In this document: positions 17,071 through 28,319 of the stretch, in pieces | Layout: each line of letters starts with the position of its first letter | Position numbering within the stretch: the first letter of the stretch is position 1 | NCBI GenBank assembly: GCA_016714225.1 | Contig: JADJNS010000012.1 | Location: 1-64,000 of the forward strand | Direction: 5' to 3' | DNA: 64,000 nucleotides | Source of the DNA: Archangiaceae bacterium | GTDB taxonomy: Bacteria > Myxococcota > Myxococcia > Myxococcales > Myxococcaceae | Notes under the pieces: model-generated | Databases searched by the model: none | Told to the model about the DNA's origin: nothing | The model's input: the letters and a program-made list of their open reading frames with translations, nothing else | Translations under genes and position numbers: made by a program

Positions 17071-17150
17071 AGAGCCAAACCTGCGGGCACCAACGGGTGG
17101 GCAGATGAGCGACCGGGGTTGGGCGCCGCTTTGCACTCGGGCCCGACACC

Positions 17151-18128
17151 ATGAACCCGAACCGATTGCTGGCCGCCGTCGCGTTGTGTGTGGTGAGTGC
17201 CTGTGGAACCACGCCAGGTGAGCTGGGGCCACATGCGACGGCGCTGCCGGCGTACCTGCTGGGCACGTACCAGAGCGGCACCCGGGTCGAAGACAGCGTC
17301 AGCGTCGACGGTGAAGAGGTGGCGGTGCGCTTCGAGACCGGCAACCGGTACCGCTACCGCTCGGGGGGAGCGTGGAGCACCATCGCCTACCCGGTGAGCG
17401 TCACCGCGCAGGCGGTCACCTTCGACGACGGGCCGCTGCGCGACGAGCGGCTCTCGCTGGCAGAGGTGAGCCCCAACTGCCGCATCATCACGCTGGGGGG
17501 CGAGCCGCTCTACCGGCCCGACGCGGTGGCCGGCTGCCCGATGGGCGCGAGCGCGGCGCTCACCGCCGACGACTGCGGGCTGACCGGCAGGTGGCACCGC
17601 ACTACCCGCACCGGCCAGTACCCCGACGTGCTGGAGATGGCGCTCACCGTCGAGGTGCAGGCGGACCATTTCTTCAAGAGCAGCGTCTCTTCGCTGCGCT
17701 GCACCGCGGGCCAGTGCCGCTACGACGAAGAGCAGCCGCGGGTCGGCACCTGGAGCCTGCGCGAAGGGCAGCTGGTGGGCCCCGACGTGGCGGGGTTCAC
17801 CCACGAGGTGAAGCCGGGGTGTGAGGCGAGCGCGCCGGCGCCGGTGGGTGAGATCGCGCGGCTCGTGTTCGAGCGGCCCGAGCCGGCGCCGGTGGCGCAC
17901 GAGGCCCCTGCGCCCAGGGCGTACGGTCGCTGTGAGGCGCAGGCGCAGTGCACCGGGCAGTGCTCCGACTTCGGGGTGTGCACGGCGCCGTGCCGCTACG
18001 ACGTGCAGTGCGGCAGCCCCGGTGACGGCATGATCGCCGTGTGCCGCGGTCAGAAGTGCATGGCCAGCTGCGCGGCGGGCAACCCGTGCCCGGGCGGCAT
18101 GGTGTGCAGCGATGGGCTGTGTCTCTGA
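17151..18128 (+). CDS. Cys-rich lipoprotein
   Basis: 325 aa. The signal peptide ends in VVSAC with the lipid Cys at 18. The middle part has two similar beta-rich halves, each built around a YxSGGxW or GRWHRTTRTGQ motif, like small lipocalin-type sheets. The tail is a Cys-rich segment with spaced cysteines (RCEAQAQCTGQCSDFGVCTAPC, split here by eye), typical of myxobacterial surface lipoproteins. It has no catalytic motif. The function is unknown. It is probably exposed at the cell surface or in the periplasm. Confidence 0.75.
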   Translation: MNPNRLLAAVALCVVSACGTTPGELGPHATALPAYLLGTYQSGTRVEDSVSVDGEEVAVRFETGNRYRYRSGGAWSTIAYPVSVTAQAVTFDDGPLRDERLSLAEVSPNCRIITLGGEPLYRPDAVAGCPMGASAALTADDCGLTGRWHRTTRTGQYPDVLEMALTVEVQADHFFKSSVSSLRCTAGQCRYDEEQPRVGTWSLREGQLVGPDVAGFTHEVKPGCEASAPAPVGEIARLVFERPEPAPVAHEAPAPRAYGRCEAQAQCTGQCSDFGVCTAPCRYDVQCGSPGDGMIAVCRGQKCMASCAAGNPCPGGMVCSDGLCL

Positions 18129-18156
18129 GGAAAGAGACGACGGACGGGTAGGGGAA

Positions 18157-18386
<230 letters not shown>

Positions 18387-18514
18387 GCATGTTCAGGGAC
18401 GTGTTCGCTGGCCAGCGGAGGCGGGGTGCCCATCTGCCGGTGCACCGGCATGGGCGACGGTGCGTGGGCATGCACCTCGGCGTGGAGGTGTGCCCGCGAC
18501 GTGCCTGCTGCTTT

Positions 18515-19321
18515 TCAGGTGAGGCGGCGGTGCTGCAGCGAGGGCAGGCCCTTGCGCAGGCGGGCGGTGAGCTCGGCATCGATGGGGGCGACGGTGAAGC
18601 CCTCTCCGTCGGAGCAGCGGGAGATGACCGCACCCCAGGGGTCGATGATCATCGCGTTGCCGAAGGTGCGGCGGTCTTTGGGGTGCAGGCCCACCTGGGC
18701 GGGGGCGATGACGTGGCAGAGGTTCTCGATGGCGCGGGCGCGCAAGAGCACCTCCCAGTGGTCCTTGCCGGTCATCAGGGTGAACGCGGCGGGCACGGTG
18801 AGCACGGTGGCGCCCTTCGACGAATAGGCGCGGTAGAGCTCGGGGAAGCGCAGGTCGTAGCAGACCGAGAGGCCCACCTTGCCGATGGAGGTGTCGACCA
18901 GCACCGGGGCTTCGCCGGGGGCCACCGCCGCCGACTCGCGGTAGGTCTGACCATCGCCGACCTCGACGTCGAAGAGGTGCATCTTGCGGTAGACCGCGGT
19001 GCGCTCGCCGTCGGGGCCGAAGAGGCACGAGGTGTTGTACAGCCGCCCGCCGGGCGCGCCGGTCTCGAGCACCGAGCCGGCGAGCAGGGTGATTTTCAGC
19101 TCGCGCGCCAGCGTTGCCAGGTGCTTCGAGGTGGGGCCGTCGAGGGCTTCGGCGGCGGTGGCGCGCTCGGGCTCGGGGCCCATCCACGCGAAGTTCTCGG
19201 GGAGCCCGATGAACACCGCGCCGGCTTTGGCCGCGGCCCGCACCAGGGCGGTGGCGGTCTCGACGTTCTTCGCCTTGTCGGCGCCCGAGGTCAGCTGAAT
19301 CGCGGCAGCGAGGTGGGCCAT
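18515..19321 (-). CDS. Nitrilase-family amidase (Nit1/Nit2-like)
   Basis: 268 aa. The Glu-Lys-Cys triad is visible: Glu in FIGLPENFAW, Lys in YRKMHLFDV, Cys in SVCYDLRFPELYR. These contexts are typical of the Nit branch (deaminated glutathione amidase or omega-amidase) rather than plant-type nitrilases. I chose the ATG at 19321. An in-frame ATG 12 nt upstream is possible. It is divergent from rimP and separated by 135 nt that hold the rimP leader. Substrate is not settled by sequence. Confidence 0.9.
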   Translation of the reverse strand: MAHLAAAIQLTSGADKAKNVETATALVRAAAKAGAVFIGLPENFAWMGPEPERATAAEALDGPTSKHLATLARELKITLLAGSVLETGAPGGRLYNTSCLFGPDGERTAVYRKMHLFDVEVGDGQTYRESAAVAPGEAPVLVDTSIGKVGLSVCYDLRFPELYRAYSSKGATVLTVPAAFTLMTGKDHWEVLLRARAIENLCHVIAPAQVGLHPKDRRTFGNAMIIDPWGAVISRCSDGEGFTVAPIDAELTARLRKGLPSLQHRRLT

Positions 19322-19351
19322 GGGCGCGCACATACCCCTTCTGACGCCCGC

Positions 19352-19380
19352 TTGCGAAGGGTCGGCGCGCTGTGTTACCT
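19352..19380 (+). promoter_or_regulatory. Candidate promoter of the rimP-nusA-infB cluster
   Basis: TTGCGA at 19352-19357, a 17-nt spacer, then TTACCT at 19375-19380. The match is modest. It is the best spaced pair in the 135-nt gap and would start a leader of about 70 nt that contains the hairpin at 19409. Confidence 0.3.
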
Positions 19381-19408
19381 GCACCGACACATTTTTCGGA
19401 AGTTTCAG

Positions 19409-19437
19409 AAAAGTGGGCCGCCGAGCCCACTTTTTTT
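19409..19437 (+). terminator. Intrinsic terminator or attenuator in the rimP leader
   Basis: AAAAGTGGGC (19409-19418), a 6-nt loop, GCCCACTTTT (19425-19434) and a run of seven Ts from 19431. The stem is perfect. It ends 20 nt before the rimP ATG and points into the operon. Since nusA, the second gene, encodes the factor that acts at such hairpins, it may serve as an attenuator. It could also end any transcript arriving from upstream. Confidence 0.75.
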
Positions 19438-19456
19438 GCCCAGACCCGCCTTTCCC

Positions 19457-19954
19457 ATGCCTGTCGACAAGCCCAACATCGAGAACAAGACCTGGGAGGT
19501 GGCGGGGCCGATCATCGCCGCCGAAGGGCTCGAGCTGATCGAAGTCGAGTACCTGCGCGAGCAAGAGGGCTGGGTGCTGCGCCTGTTCATCGACAAGCCG
19601 GCGGGCGGGGTGGGGCTGGAAGATTGCTCCAAGGCGTCGCACGCGGTCGAGACCGCGCTCGACGTAGAAGACTTCATTCCCCAGGAGTACCACCTCGAGG
19701 TCTCGAGCCCCGGCTTGAGCCGCCCCCTGCGCAAGCCGCAGCACTTCGAGCGGGTGATGGGGCAGCAGGTCAAGATCAAGACTTATGGGCCGCTCTTCGA
19801 GCCGCCGCGGAAGAACTTCACCGGCAGATTGTCTGCAGTCACGCCCGACGGCGTCACCGTCGAGGTGGAGGGCGCCGGGCCCTTCACCATCGCCTTCAAG
19901 GACATCGCGAAGGCAAACCTGGAATACGCACATACAGGCGCCCAAGGGCGCTGA
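19457..19954 (+). CDS. rimP: Ribosome maturation factor RimP
   Basis: 165 aa. It begins near VAGPIIAAEGLELIEVEYLREQEGWVL, with LRLFIDKPAGGVGLEDC and the hallmark LEVSSPGLSRPLRKPQHFERVMGQ. The C-terminal SH3-like part has FTGRLSAVTPDGVTVEVEG. It helps 30S assembly, including late protein binding to 16S rRNA. The frame stays open far upstream, but the ATG at 19457 follows the terminator hairpin and matches the family start. Confidence 0.95.
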   Translation: MPVDKPNIENKTWEVAGPIIAAEGLELIEVEYLREQEGWVLRLFIDKPAGGVGLEDCSKASHAVETALDVEDFIPQEYHLEVSSPGLSRPLRKPQHFERVMGQQVKIKTYGPLFEPPRKNFTGRLSAVTPDGVTVEVEGAGPFTIAFKDIAKANLEYAHTGAQGR

Positions 19955-19966
19955 GGAGAAACGACC

Positions 19967-21670
<1,704 letters not shown>

Positions 21671-21794
21671 CGGGCGGGCGCTTCTTCAAGGAGCGGGGCC
21701 CCGTCGGCCCTGCTCCTGGGCGCCGCGAAATCACGAACCTTTGCCGACCGCACCTGACCACAGGGGGAGCTTGGCTTTCCTTCAGTGCCTAGCT

Positions 21795-22082
21795 ATGGAG
21801 TCTTCCCCCTCGATGTCCAACCTCGAAACACAGGAGCTCAGGCCCGTTCGCACGTGCCTGGGGTGCGGCAAGAAGCGACTGAAGTCGTCGCTGCGGAGAC
21901 TGGTGCTCGATTCGACGTGCCAGCCGACGATTGACATCTCACAGACCGCCCCTGGCAGGGGGGCGTATCTCTGTGGGCCAGGCTGCCTTTCGGCGGCCGT
22001 CCGTAGAAAGGCGTTTCAGCGCGCCTTTCGCGGCCAAATGGTCTCGCTGGAACCGATGAGCCTGGAGGCCGGCCTGCACTGA
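21795..22082 (+). CDS. ylxR: YlxR-family RNA-binding protein
   Basis: About 95 aa. Core motif RTCLGCGKKRLKSSLRRLV, then APGRGAYLCGPGCLSAAVRRKAFQRAFR, the family's GRGAY signature. The small basic fold is thought to bind RNA and in some bacteria influences RNase P. It sits between nusA and infB, as in most bacteria. The start is uncertain: ATGs at 21795 and 21813 are both possible and neither has a clear ribosome site. Confidence 0.9.
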   Translation: MESSPSMSNLETQELRPVRTCLGCGKKRLKSSLRRLVLDSTCQPTIDISQTAPGRGAYLCGPGCLSAAVRRKAFQRAFRGQMVSLEPMSLEAGLH

Positions 22083-22172
22083 AGTTCTCGCAGTGTGCAG
22101 AGCGTCGCGGTCTCGGCAGTCACCTTAAATTCTAGATTCTCCCATTTTTGATTCGAGTACGGGGGCAAAGCC

Positions 22173-25054
22173 ATGTCCAAGAAACGTGTTCATGAAATCG
22201 CCAAAGATTTGAAAGATTCGGGCGTCGAGCTCGACAACAAGGCCGTCGTCGACGAGCTGAAGGCGCTCGGCTACGACGTGAAGAGCCACAGCTCGTCTCT
22301 GGAAGACGACGAGGCGCGCGAAGCGGTGAAGCGCATTCTCGACAAGAAGAAGCCGAAGAGCGCGCCGGCACCGGTGGCGGCGAAGGGCTTCGTGGTGCGT
22401 CGCAAGGTGGGCGGCGACGCGCCGCCTCCGGCGGCAGTGCCGGTGTCGGCCCCTTCGGCTCCGGCGGCGGCGGCAGCCTCGGCGCCGGCGCCCAGCGCGC
22501 CGCCTCCGGTGGCGGCACCTCCGGCGGCCGAGTCGTCGTCGCCCGTGGCGGCAGAAGCGCCCGCGCCGGTGGTCGATGCGCCGGCGGCCGAGCCCTCGGC
22601 TCCGCGCAAGTCGGCGCCGCGTCCTCCCCGTTCGTCTCCTGCCGCAGTGGTGGCGTCGGCGGCGGGCACCGCGGTGGCGGCTCCGGCCGTGACCGAGGCG
22701 CCGCTGCCTCCTCCTCCGGCGATGCCGGCTCCTGCGGCCGCTGCGAGCGCGGTGGCGGGTGCTCCCGCGGCGGCCGGTGCGGCCGCGCGCCCCTCGGCGC
22801 CGCGCGCGCCGGGTGCCGGTGCGGTGGCGACGGGGCCGGCGAGGCCGATGGCCCCCCGGCCGTCGACCCCGCGCCCGAACGTGCCGGTGGTGCCGCGCGC
22901 GAACATGCCGCCCACCCAGATGCCGGGTGAGGTGCGCCGACCGACGGCGACCCAGGCGGTGGTGATCTCGCGCCCGCTGATTCAGGTGAAGCGCGTGACC
23001 CCGTCGTCGAGCGCGCACAAGAGCTTCCCCGCGGCTCCGGGCCGCAAGGCGATCGGCGAGGTTCGCACCTTCCAGGTCGTGCCCGATCACAGCGGGCGCG
23101 GCAAAGCGCGGTCGACGTCACCAAGCGCAAAGAGAACGAGCGCCGGGGCGGCCGCAAGCCTGCCGAGAAGGAAGGCACGCAGGTCACCCAGCAGGACATT
23201 CGCGACATCATGTCTGGCCGCGTAGCGATCCCCATCCGCGGCAAGAAGAAGAAGCCCACCAAGAAGGGGCAGAAGACGCAGATCACCGAGATGGCCGAAG
23301 AGAAGAAGATCATCAAGGTGCAAGAGGGCATCACCGTCAGCGAGCTCTCGCAGCGCATGGGCGTGAAGACCGGCGACATCATCAAGAAGCTGATGACCGG
23401 CGGCAAGATGACGACCGCGAACCAGACCATCGACCCCGAGACCGCGGGCATCATCGCCGCCGACTACGGGTGGAAGGTCGAGAAGGTGGGCTTCGAGGTC
23501 GAAGACTACCTGCCCGAGATCACCGACAAGCCCGAAGACCTGCGGGCGCGCCCGCCGGTGGTGACGGTGATGGGCCACGTCGACCACGGCAAGACCTCGC
23601 TGCTCGACGCGATTCGCGAAGCGAACGTGGCGGCCGGTGAGGCGGGCGGCATCACCCAGCACATCGGCGCGTACTCGGTGAGCACGTCGCGCGGCGACAT
23701 CACCTTCCTCGACACGCCGGGTCACGAAGCGTTCTCGGCGATGCGCAGCCGCGGCGCCAACCTCACCGACATCGTGGTGCTGGTGGTGGCGGCCGACGAC
23801 GGCGTGATGCCGCAGACCAAGGAAGCCATCAAGCACGCGAAGGAAGCCGACGTGCCGATGGTGGTGGCCATCAACAAGATGGACAAAGAGGGCGCGGGCG
23901 TCGACCGGGTCAAGAAAGAGCTCGCCGACAACAACGTGCTGGCCGAAGACTGGGGCGGCGACGTGATCATGGTGCCGGTCTCGGCCAAGACCAAGATGGG
24001 CATCGACCTGCTGCTCGAGAACATCTCGCTGCAGGCCGAAGTGCTCGAGCTGGGGACGAACCCCAACAAGGCGGCCGTGGGCACCATCATCGAGGCGCGG
24101 CTGGAGAAGGGCCGCGGCCCGGTGGCGACGGTGCTGGTGCAGGAAGGCACCTTGAAGAAGGGCGACGCGGTGGTCACCGGCACCGACTTCGGTCGGGTGC
24201 GCATGATGATGAACGCGCGCGGCGAGCAGATCGACGAGCTGTTGCCCGGCTACTCGGCCGAGGTGGTGGGCCTGGGCGGAGTGCCGCCGGCGGGCGACAC
24301 CATCAACGCGGTGGAAGACGAGAAGGCGGCGCGAGAGATCGCGCAGCACCGCGCGCTGAAAGAGCGCCAGGCCGAGTCGGGCAAGACGGCCCGCGGCACG
24401 CTCGACTCGTTGCTCAACAAGATGCAGGTGTCGGATCAGAAAGAGCTCAAGGTGGTGCTCAAGGCCGACGTCTCGGGCTCGCTCGAGGCGGTGGCGCAGG
24501 CGCTCGAGAAGCTCTCGACCCGCAAGGTCAAGGTCACCATCGTGCACAAGGGCGTCGGCATGATGACCGAGACCGACGTGAACACCGCGGCGGCGCTGAA
24601 GGCCCTGGTGGTGGGCTTCAACAGCCGGCCCGAGTCGGGCTCGGAGCAGACGGCCAAGGTGCTCGAGGTCGAGCTCTTGACCTACTCGATCATCTACGAG
24701 CTGCTCGACGGCATCAAACTCAAGATGGAAGACCTGCTCGAGCCGATTCGCACCGAGAAGAAGCTCGGTCGGGCCGAGGTTCGCGCGCTGTACAACGTGC
24801 CCAAGCTGGGGGTGGTGGCCGGCTCGTCGGTGCTCGACGGCACCATCAAGCGCACCGCGCACGTGCGGCTGTGGCGCGAGAACAAGCAGGTCTACTCGGG
24901 CAAGATCGCCTCGCTCAAGCGCTTCAAGGACGACGTGAAAGAGGTCTCGGTGGGCTTCGAGTGCGGTATCGGCATCGAGGGCTACAGCGAGATCAAGCCG
25001 GGCGACATCATCGAGGCGTTCGAGATCGAAGAGACCCGGCCGAGCTTGAACTAG
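22173..25054 (+). CDS. infB: Translation initiation factor IF-2 (one frame break)
   Basis: About 960 aa. N-terminal IF2_N (KRVHEIAKDLKDSGVELDNK), a very long Ala/Pro-rich linker, a second IF2_N-like part, then the G domain (PPVVTVMGHVDHGKTSLLD, DTPGHEAF, NKMD), domain II and the C-terminal fMet-tRNA-binding part. The frame changes from 3 to 2 at about 23109-23112. Restoring one G in CGGTCGAC gives a continuous reading through TQQDIRDIMSGRV. infB is essential, so this is almost certainly a consensus error. The ATG at 22173 follows an AT-rich leader of 90 nt. Confidence 0.95.
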
Positions 25055-25086
25055 AGCGCTTCGGGCTGATGCTTCGGGAGTCTTGA

Positions 25087-25611
25087 ATGTTCGTAGGCGT
25101 GGCTCGGGTGAGCCTGGACATACCGTCGTCGGGCTCGCACAAGGCGAAGCGGCAGGTGGTGAAGCGCATCACCGACCGGGTGAAGGCGCGCTTCAACACC
25201 GCCATCGCCGAGATGGAAGAGAACGACGAGTACCAGCGGGCGGTGCTGGCCCTGGCGGTGGTGACGAACGACAAGCAGCACTGCAACGAGCAGCTCGACA
25301 AGATTCTGCACTTCATCGAGGAGATGTACGTGGCCCCGGTGAACGGGCGGGAGATCGAGATTCTGGCGTTCGGAGATCAGCTGTTCGCCGACGGCGAGTC
25401 GTTCATGGAGCTGGCGATACCGCGCGGAGAGCGCACCCTGGCCGAAGCCGAAGGCATGGGCGCGTGGGAAGAGCGGCACGCGAAGCCGTCGGCGCCGACG
25501 CCGCACGCGTCGTCGCCGCGTGCGGCAAAGAAAGAGAAGGCCGCGCTGCCGCTCGAGCAGGCGAAGGCCAAGGCGCGGGCGCTGCGCAACAAGCGCGAAT
25601 GGGAGAGGTAG
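25087..25611 (+). CDS. DUF503 protein (YlxP-like)
   Basis: 174 aa. The first 100 residues match DUF503: VGVARVSLDIPSSGSHKAKRQVVKRITDRVKARFN and LALAVVTNDKQHCNEQLDKILHFIEEM. The Lys/Ala-rich tail from about residue 105 is longer than in YlxP of Bacillus. The family sits between infB and rbfA in many bacteria and is thought to relate to ribosome function. The mechanism is unknown. Confidence 0.9.
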   Translation: MFVGVARVSLDIPSSGSHKAKRQVVKRITDRVKARFNTAIAEMEENDEYQRAVLALAVVTNDKQHCNEQLDKILHFIEEMYVAPVNGREIEILAFGDQLFADGESFMELAIPRGERTLAEAEGMGAWEERHAKPSAPTPHASSPRAAKKEKAALPLEQAKAKARALRNKREWER

Positions 25612-25615
25612 CCCG

Positions 25616-25969
25616 ATGAGCACCCGAACCGAGCGTGTGGCGCAGGAGATTCAGGCCGCGGTCGCGGACATTCTGATTCGCGGCATGATTCGCGACCCGC
25701 GGGTCGGCTACATCACGGTGACCGGGGTGAAGATGTCGCCCGACCTGCGGGTGGCCAAGGTCTTCTATTCGATGATCGGCGACGAGGCGCAGCGCACCGA
25801 GACCCAGCAGGGGCTCGACGCGGCCAAGGCGTTCGTGCGGCGCGAGGTCACCTCGCGGGTGAAGCTGCGCATCTCACCCGAGATCTTCTTCGCGTGGGAC
25901 GGCTCGCTCGAAGAAGGCGACAAGATCGAGCGGCTGCTCAAGCAGGTGAAGGAAAAAGAGGGCTGGTGA
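25616..25969 (+). CDS. rbfA: 30S ribosome-binding factor RbfA
   Basis: 117 aa, ATG 4 nt after the DUF503 gene. Family pattern RTERVAQEIQAAVADIL, then DPRVGYITVTGVKMSPDLRVAKVFYS and RREVTSRVKLRISPEIFFAWDGSLEEGDKI. It binds immature 30S subunits and helps 16S maturation. Length is normal. The stop overlaps the truB start (GTGA), so the two are coupled. Confidence 0.96.
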   Translation: MSTRTERVAQEIQAAVADILIRGMIRDPRVGYITVTGVKMSPDLRVAKVFYSMIGDEAQRTETQQGLDAAKAFVRREVTSRVKLRISPEIFFAWDGSLEEGDKIERLLKQVKEKEGW

Positions 25970-26808
25970 CCTCGCCGAGCGGGGTGGTGGTTGTCGACAA
26001 GCCCCGGGGGCCCACCTCGCACGACGTGGTGCAGTCGCTGCGCAGGGGCCTGAAGACGTCGCGGGTGGGGCACACCGGCACGCTCGACCCGATGGCGACC
26101 GGAGTGCTGCCGATCTGCGTGGGTGAGGCCACCAAGGTGGCGCAGGTGCTCAACGCCGACGACAAGGCCTACGAGGCGACGGTGACTTTTGGGGCCGAGA
26201 CCGACACGCTCGACGCGCAGGGCAAGGTGGTGTCGACAGGGCCGGTGCCGACCTTCGACGCCGCGGTGCTGGAGCAGTTCCGAGGCACCTACCGCCAGAC
26301 GCCTCCGATGTACTCGGCGGTGAAGGTCGGGGGGCGCAAGCTCTACGAGGCGGCGCGGGCGGGTGAAGAGGTCGAGCGCGAGTCGCGCGAGGTGACGGTG
26401 ACGCGGCTCGAGGTGCTGGCGGTCGAGGGTGCGAACGTGCAGCTGCAGGTCGAGTGCTCGAAGGGCTTCTACGTGCGGGTGCTGGCGGCCGAGGTGGCGA
26501 AGGCGCTGGGCACGGTGGGGCACCTGTCGGCGCTGCGGCGCACCCGGGCGGGGCCGTTCACCCTGGGCCACGCGGTGACGCTGGAAGACGCGTGCGCGGG
26601 CCTGGGGCTGATGCCGATCGAGCGCGCGCTGGCGCACCTGCCGAGCGTGAAGGTGAGCGACGCCGACGCCAAGAAGGTGAAGAGCGGGGGCAAGGTCGAG
26701 GCCGCGGCGGCAGAGGGGCCGGTGTGCGTGTTGGGGCCGGGCGGGGCGGTGCTGGCCATTGCGGACGTGGTGGAGGGGTTCTTGAAGTACCGCCGCGTGA
26801 TGGTGTGA
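25966..26808 (+). CDS. truB: tRNA pseudouridine55 synthase TruB
   Basis: 280 aa from the GTG that overlaps the rbfA stop. It begins GVVVVDKPRGPTSHDVV. The catalytic Asp is in HTGTLDPMATGVLPICVGEATK, followed by AVKVGGRKLYEAARAGEEV and the Cys-rich core VECSKGFYVRVLAAEVA. It makes pseudouridine 55 in the T-loop of tRNAs. The C-terminal PUA-like part is short. rpsO and pnp, the usual next genes, are absent here. Confidence 0.96.
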   Translation: MTSPSGVVVVDKPRGPTSHDVVQSLRRGLKTSRVGHTGTLDPMATGVLPICVGEATKVAQVLNADDKAYEATVTFGAETDTLDAQGKVVSTGPVPTFDAAVLEQFRGTYRQTPPMYSAVKVGGRKLYEAARAGEEVERESREVTVTRLEVLAVEGANVQLQVECSKGFYVRVLAAEVAKALGTVGHLSALRRTRAGPFTLGHAVTLEDACAGLGLMPIERALAHLPSVKVSDADAKKVKSGGKVEAAAAEGPVCVLGPGGAVLAIADVVEGFLKYRRVMV

Positions 26809-26883
26809 CCGTCGGGCCGGGCTCGGCCCATCTCTTCGTTGCGGGCTGTGGTCCGTCCTCGGCCCTCAAGAGCGCGCTGAGGC

Positions 26884-27390
26884 TCACCGAAGGCGGCGCA
26901 GGCGGCCGTGGGCTTCTTCGCTGCTCAAGAAGACGAAGTGCGAGCGCCCGAAGGCGAGCATGTCTCCCGAGCGGAGCGCGGCGTGGGTGCCGAGCTTGAG
27001 CCCGTTCAAGAAGGTGCCGTTGCTCGAGCCCAGCTCGGAGAGCACCGCGGTCTTGCCGTCCCAGCTGATGGCGGCGTGGCGGGCCGAGACCGCGGGGTCA
27101 TCGAGCACGACGTCGCACCCGGGGCTGCGGCCGATGACCAGCTGCAGCGAGCCGTCGATCAGCGGGGGTGGGAGCGTGGCGACCAGCAGGTCTTCGAAGT
27201 CGATGGGGGCGGGGGGCCCCTTCACGTTGCTGGGTGGGAGCTGTGCGGTGCTTCGGAGCCACGAGGGGAGGGGGGATTTCAGCACGTCGGGGCGGGGTCG
27301 CTGCATCAGCACGAAAGGGCCCATCTGCCCGGTGAACGCGGCAGGTTGCAGGCTGCGAGCGAGTTCGGCGAGTTCGCGGGTTCGGAGCAT
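26884..27390 (-). CDS. FHA-domain protein
   Basis: 168 aa from the ATG at 27390. The FHA domain occupies the C-terminal half: LVIGRSPGCDVVLDDPAVSARHAAISW and the Ser-Asn-Gly core SSNGTFLNG, so phosphothreonine binding is expected. The N-terminal 80 residues are Pro/Leu-rich and unassigned. It is convergent with truB and divergent from the ThiS-like gene by 49 nt. It could be a partner of the window's Ser/Thr kinase, but no direct evidence links them. Confidence 0.85.
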   Translation of the reverse strand: MLRTRELAELARSLQPAAFTGQMGPFVLMQRPRPDVLKSPLPSWLRSTAQLPPSNVKGPPAPIDFEDLLVATLPPPLIDGSLQLVIGRSPGCDVVLDDPAVSARHAAISWDGKTAVLSELGSSNGTFLNGLKLGTHAALRSGDMLAFGRSHFVFLSSEEAHGRLRRLR

Positions 27391-27439
27391 GGCCTGTATC
27401 GAGACACCGGTCGCGGCTACAGTGGATCGCACCTTCAGC

Positions 27440-27691
27440 ATGAACATCACTGTCGTCATTCCACGGCCGTTGCAGCCGGCTTGTGAAGGCCGGGCCAAGA
27501 TTGAGCTGGGCGTGCCGCCGAGCTCGAGCGTCGGCGATGTCGTGCAGACCCTGATGTCGCTCTACCCGGGGCTGCGCGCGTTCGTGGCGAACGAGAAGCG
27601 GCCGATGAAGCAGCACTTCAACGTCACCCAGCAGGGTCACGTGCTGTACCTGTTCACCTCGACGGTGCCGTCGTCGAGCACGGTGAGCTGA
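27440..27691 (+). CDS. ThiS/MoaD-like small protein
   Basis: 83 aa from ATG 27440 (MNITVVIPRPLQP). It has the beta-grasp pattern of ubiquitin-like sulfur carriers (VGDVVQTLMSLYPGLRAFV, and a final VLYLFTSTVPSS). The C-terminal di-Gly needed for thiocarboxylate formation is missing: it ends SSSTVS. It is therefore either a non-canonical or inactive carrier, or only a structural relative. The name is by fold pattern and is tentative. Confidence 0.55.
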   Translation: MNITVVIPRPLQPACEGRAKIELGVPPSSSVGDVVQTLMSLYPGLRAFVANEKRPMKQHFNVTQQGHVLYLFTSTVPSSSTVS

Positions 27692-27705
27692 AGACGCTCG
27701 CGCGT

Positions 27706-27814
27706 CTGTCCTCGGGTTGGGACAGTGGTTCGTGGGCGCCGATGCGACACGCCCGCGGTTTCGGTCGAGAAGCGGTGTGAGGTCGCGGCGTTGGGGGTTG
27801 GAGCGGTGCTTGCT
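27706..27814 (+). promoter_or_regulatory. Predicted UAS and sigma-54 promoter of the lipoprotein-kinase-activator unit
   Basis: GTTGGGACAGTGGT (27716-27729) overlaps an inverted repeat, CTGTCC at 27706 and GGACAG at 27720. Downstream is TGGAGCG-GTGC-TTGCT (27799-27814), with GG-N10-GC spacing and a perfect -12 TTGC. The 14-mer lies about 71 bases before the -24 GG, normal for an enhancer site. The -12 box is 13 nt before the ATG at 27827. Confidence 0.5.
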
Positions 27815-27826
27815 GTGGGGCCGCCC

Positions 27827-28303
27827 ATGAACCGATCTCTCTTCTTCGCGGTGGTGGTGTGGTGCGCGGGCTGCGGAACCTCAGACCTGGTCAGCAGCGA
27901 GGGCGAGGGGGCCGTCGCGACGCAGGACGAGCTGAACGTGGGGGCCTGCTTTCACGGCGCCGGCGACCCGCGCGCCTTTCTCGACGGTGGGGTGCAGCGG
28001 CTGCAGGCGTGCCTGGCAGACGCGGGGTTCGGCATACCGCCGCTGCCGCGCTTCGACGGCGGTATACCCGCGCTGCCGCACCTCGACGGCGGCATACCGC
28101 CGCTGCCCCAATTCGACGGTGGCTTCACCGTGCCGGCGTTCGACGCGGGCGTGACGCTGCCACCGCTGCCGTCGGTAGACGCGGGAGTGCCGGCGGGCCT
28201 GCTGTCGACGTGCTCGGCGGGCTGCACCTGCCCGAGCGGGCTGCGCTGCCTGAACCCGCTCTCGCAGACCTGCCCGGGGACGTTGACGCTCTGCATCCCC
28301 TAG
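27827..28303 (+). CDS. Short Pro/Gly/Asp-repeat lipoprotein
   Basis: 158 aa. Signal peptide ends WCAGCG, with the lipid Cys at 16. The middle part is a repeat of about 12 residues, of the type PxLPxFDGGIPP, four to five copies. The tail has paired cysteines (STCSAGCTCPSGLRCLNP). It has no catalytic motif. It is first in the unit with the Ser/Thr kinase (17 nt gap), so it is a likely surface target of the circuit. Family is unknown. Confidence 0.7.
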   Translation: MNRSLFFAVVVWCAGCGTSDLVSSEGEGAVATQDELNVGACFHGAGDPRAFLDGGVQRLQACLADAGFGIPPLPRFDGGIPALPHLDGGIPPLPQFDGGFTVPAFDAGVTLPPLPSVDAGVPAGLLSTCSAGCTCPSGLRCLNPLSQTCPGTLTLCIP

Positions 28304-28319
28304 CGCGAAGTTCGCCCCG

